This document shows positions 56,311 to 64,000 of a stretch of DNA of 64,000 bases, piece after piece. Within the stretch, counting starts at the first letter, position 1, and the number at the start of each line of letters is the position of its first letter. The notes beneath the pieces were generated by a model. The model made no database searches. It saw only the letters and a list, made by a program, of their open reading frames with translations, and was not told where the DNA came from. The position numbers and the translations under genes are program-made. This DNA comes from Latrodectus hesperus (taxonomy: Eukaryota; Arthropoda; Arachnida; Araneae; Theridiidae): assembly GCA_037975125.1 (NCBI GenBank), contig CM075853.1:40075113-40139112 (forward strand), written 5' to 3'.

Positions 56311-58960
56311 ATTTTATAAATAAAAATTATTTATAAATAATTGGAAAAAAGACCTTTTTTCAATGGGCTTTACAAGTTTAACTGAGCCCTAAAAAGAGGA
56401 GCGTTTCATAATCTCTAAAGAAGCATTTTTACTTCAGGATTATGTCTATCCCATACTGGCGAATAAATGTTTATGCTTTTTTTCACACTCGGATGAGTTA
56501 CAAAAAGCATAAAACGAGCCTTTGATGATGAACCGTCACCTACAGTGATGAAAAGATAATGTCTCATTATAAAAGTACTAAGGAACCCTTTACATTGAAG
56601 TACAGGCCTAACCAGAACCAGCATGCTAAAAGGACCAAAAAGAAGTTGTCTTTAAGTAATACACAGCTGATAGGTCTTTCAGAAAGTCACCAATAAATGA
56701 AGATTATAGGACTCACATTCTATCAACAGAATAGATTTTCTCATCCAAGACGATTAACAATTGTGTTCTTTCAAACATATCAACATGAAAGAATATCCAT
56801 CCTGTTCATATTAAGCTAGCTATGTGTGGCTTTTAGTTATTTTTTTTATTTTAAAAAGAAATTTCATGGTTATTTTCATTGAGTAGATGACAGTAATATA
56901 GCTACAAATGTATATTTGCATTGATTACAAGAAATAAATTGCTCAAGGCATTTAATCGTTGGGAAATATGTCTACAGAAATGCAATAATACTAGTGGAAA
57001 CTACTTTGAGCAGTCCCAAAATTTTGTTAATGTAACTATAACATTGAAAACCTATATGCATCTCAAGAATTTCGTACATTTCAGTATCTAAGAAACGGAG
57101 GCAAAAAGCGGCATGCACGGAAGTGTCTTACAATGGCTATTCAGCTATCCAACCACAATCTGATATCGAATGTTTAAATACTAAACTACATATAGCCTAA
57201 TAATATGAACGTGTTTTATAAATTGGAAAGTCTTAGTTTTTATTCCAGTTATTGCTTTATAAGAAATAAAGATATTACGTTTTTGTTTTCTGCATGTGCG
57301 GTTACTGAAGGTTGGGTAGCTGCAAGTTTTCAAAGGTTCTTTACTTATGATCTGAGTCTACGATAAACTAACTAAGAAAATTGAGTATGACATGGAAGAT
57401 GATCATGTACCTTACAATGATATTTAGCTGCATGCTTTGCTTTTTCAAGAAATGTCAAGCTGAGTTCACCACTCCCAATCGGTAGTATTGAGTGTTTGTT
57501 GGATTTTCTTCTTTGTGACACGTGAATAAAGTTCACCATACAAAATTCTCTCAGAATATCAACCTTAGGACATATATAAATGTGTTTTTTTACAGATTTT
57601 AGCTTTTAGACTATCTATTATGTGATATCAAAAATTAATATATTGGAATTAAAGTAGCTCAAAAGTACAAACCTATTCTATGGAATGTTAAGTCTCGGAT
57701 TCGATTCAGTTACAGTAGATCACACTGTAACCTGTGAATAAGGGACCCCAAGTCGAACGGAAAAGTAGGATTGTGTGGATAATTCTCAAATGTCAAACAG
57801 TGATGTTTGGAATTTATCTTAATTTTCTTACATCGTCTACGACAAGACTTTTGATACATGGTATTCTACTTTTTTGATCAATTTCTTCTGAATGAAAGAA
57901 TTTTCATTCTAACTCAGATGCTTTTAAGCATCGGGAAATGAATATTGCCTTTTATTTCTTGAATACATGTATTTGGAGGTGAATGTTAAGGGTTTTTTAA
58001 ATTTCTTTCTTTGAGATTCTTTTCCTGCTTAACGATGACACACTTCGGTTCTCAATTTTTCTATGTGATGTCTGAAATTCAGGTACTGCGTTTCGTTAAG
58101 TGTAAATTTTATAAATACATGCAAGTTCTGTAAAAAAGTAGATGTGTTGTTTAGAAATATGTTTATTTTAAATATTTTTTAAAAAGTAACAATGTTGAGA
58201 AATTAATTCAAAGTGTTAAGTATATGTGAAAATGCAAACTTAAGGAAATATTAATCAACCTTTTATTTGTACATGTCATGATATTCTTGCACAACGTATC
58301 CTTTCAATTGTATAAAATGAAATCTGTTTTATCTTCCTATTAAAATGTTAAAGAGTTTTAAGTTGCAAATTACAGAAATAGTGATAAGAAAATTTTTTTA
58401 TCAGCGTGAGTTTCCTGCATAGTATGAATCAAACAATTTGCTGTGTTAATATTGAAAAATTTGAAGAGAATATCAAATGGATATTGTAAGTTTTCTTCAA
58501 GGCTACAGCTGTGGTAGAATCAGTGAAAGATCACATCTATCATAAAATTTTGCAGAAAATAGCTATAATGACTATAATTTTTGGGAACTGTTTAATCCAA
58601 TAAATTTGACTTATTAACTAATTACATTCGAATGAAGTCTTTAGAACATTAATCAATTGAACTATTTCACTAAAGGGATGTAGAAAAATAGATTTTTAGC
58701 TAATTTTCACATTGATTAAGAAAAAGTAAACAAAAGATTTTACAAATATATTCTCTTGCAAATTTTGTATTCATGAATTTTTTTACGATTTTAGATTTGA
58801 TTTTCTTCGCATGTAAAATAAAAATCCACCATGTATTTATTGAATTGATTATAAATTGAATTTAGAATTCCATGTCATACAAACAGGGTGAGAGAGAAAG
58901 TCATTTAAAAATACTAAAATATTCTTTTCGATAACAGAAACAATTCCATGCTGGAATTGC
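56311..58960. other. Non-genic, moderately complex DNA with one unassigned minus-strand ORF
   Basis: The part at 56380-57560 is less repetitive than typical AT deserts. The minus-strand ORF 56415-56624 (69 codons) has balanced amino-acid use and is preceded on its strand by a pyrimidine-rich ...ttttag string, but matches no domain I know. An 8-bp hairpin (gttacagt...actgtaac) lies at about 57709-57731. It may hold an old, unrecognisable element. Confidence 0.35.
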
Positions 58961-59400
58961 TATCAAATTCTCCTTAAGTCGTTTAATTTACATGCATATT
59001 CGGAAAACGAAACTTGGTAGCCCAACCAGCTGGCGCGACGAACTCTTTTCTATACCTTTCCGAAACGTGAAAAACATTAGTGGCCCGGATTTATCTCATC
59101 TTTGTTTATTATCCAAGTTTTCAATATTTCACCCCGAGTTTACCCTTGGAAACACGCCAGTCTGAGCTTATAGCTGCTGATAATAGTCATTACAACATCG
59201 ATAAACTTTGGAAGGGAAAAAATCATAATTCATCATCGTCATCGAATATTTCACTTGATGGTTTAATCGATAGCCGCCACGGTATTCTTGAATCGATAAG
59301 ACCGTGCTGTCGCCAAGGTTTGATTTGCTTATACCAATGAATGTTTCTCTCCGTGCCAAAGATCCTTCATCAAACATTTTTGATTCTTCAGGAAGAAATG
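58961..59400. other. Higher-complexity, CpG-containing island
   Basis: Balanced composition at about 59010-59340. The plus-strand ORF 59080-59340 and minus-strand ORF 59168-59377 overlap, and neither has a recognisable domain. It is a candidate conserved non-coding element. Confidence 0.35.

Positions 59401-64000
<4,600 letters not shown>

Noticed and set aside
59080..59340. 86-codon plus-strand ORF as a gene
   Set aside because: It overlaps an opposite-strand ORF of similar length and shows no motif; kept only as part of a complex island.

Overview
This is a very AT-rich, gene-poor stretch of a metazoan nuclear genome. No intact protein-coding gene can be supported. The best guess for the host is an arthropod, most plausibly a spider or other arachnid. 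That rests on general familiarity with the style of the Tc1-like transposase, the EN-RT-RNase H retrotransposon and the tRNA-headed SINEs, plus the very long (TA)n and (CA)n arrays; it is inference, not a search result. Most long ORFs are translations of microsatellites or chance openings.

Layout. Positions 1-14240 are mostly low-complexity AT-rich DNA with two more complex islands (about 1.07-1.34 kb and 6.9-8.3 kb), a (TA)n array at 8.4-8.6 kb and a 23-bp perfect hairpin at 9.1 kb. A tRNA-derived SINE with a perfect 10-bp target-site duplication lies at 14251-14534. A complex island follows at 15.2-16.2 kb. A degraded minus-strand retroelement 3' end sits at about 20.85-21.1 kb, with a stem-loop over its stop codon. 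Further islands, palindromes and a (TA)n array fill 21-30.7 kb.

The largest feature is a decayed 5-kb non-LTR retrotransposon on the plus strand (about 30.7-35.7 kb). Its parts read in order: GC-rich 5' UTR, ORF1, then ORF2 with an AP-like endonuclease, a reverse transcriptase (YADD present), an RNase H domain and a Cys/His C-terminus. It carries many frameshifts and stops. It also holds an odd 42-bp segment present twice, once in ORF1 and once in ORF2. A second tRNA-headed SINE (minus strand, 36609-36788) has a perfect 13-bp target-site duplication.

From 37 to 52 kb the window holds more microsatellites (including a roughly 220-bp (CA)n array), a 122-bp tandem duplication at 48 kb, several perfect short-loop hairpins and scattered complex islands. 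A Tc1-like DNA transposon (52259-53790) has perfect 20-bp terminal inverted repeats but a dead transposase, and it sits inside a (TA)n array. The rest (54-64 kb) is non-genic AT-rich DNA with two more hairpins, one island and a final (TA)n array.

No coherent new multi-gene system is visible. The signals most worth checking are the eight short-loop, near-perfect hairpins, which look like fold-back or template-switch products; the retrotransposon's internal 42-bp duplication; the two SINE families; the trans-mobilisable Tc1 copy; and the regularly scattered complex islands, which may be cis-regulatory elements of a distant gene or of an intron that spans the window.
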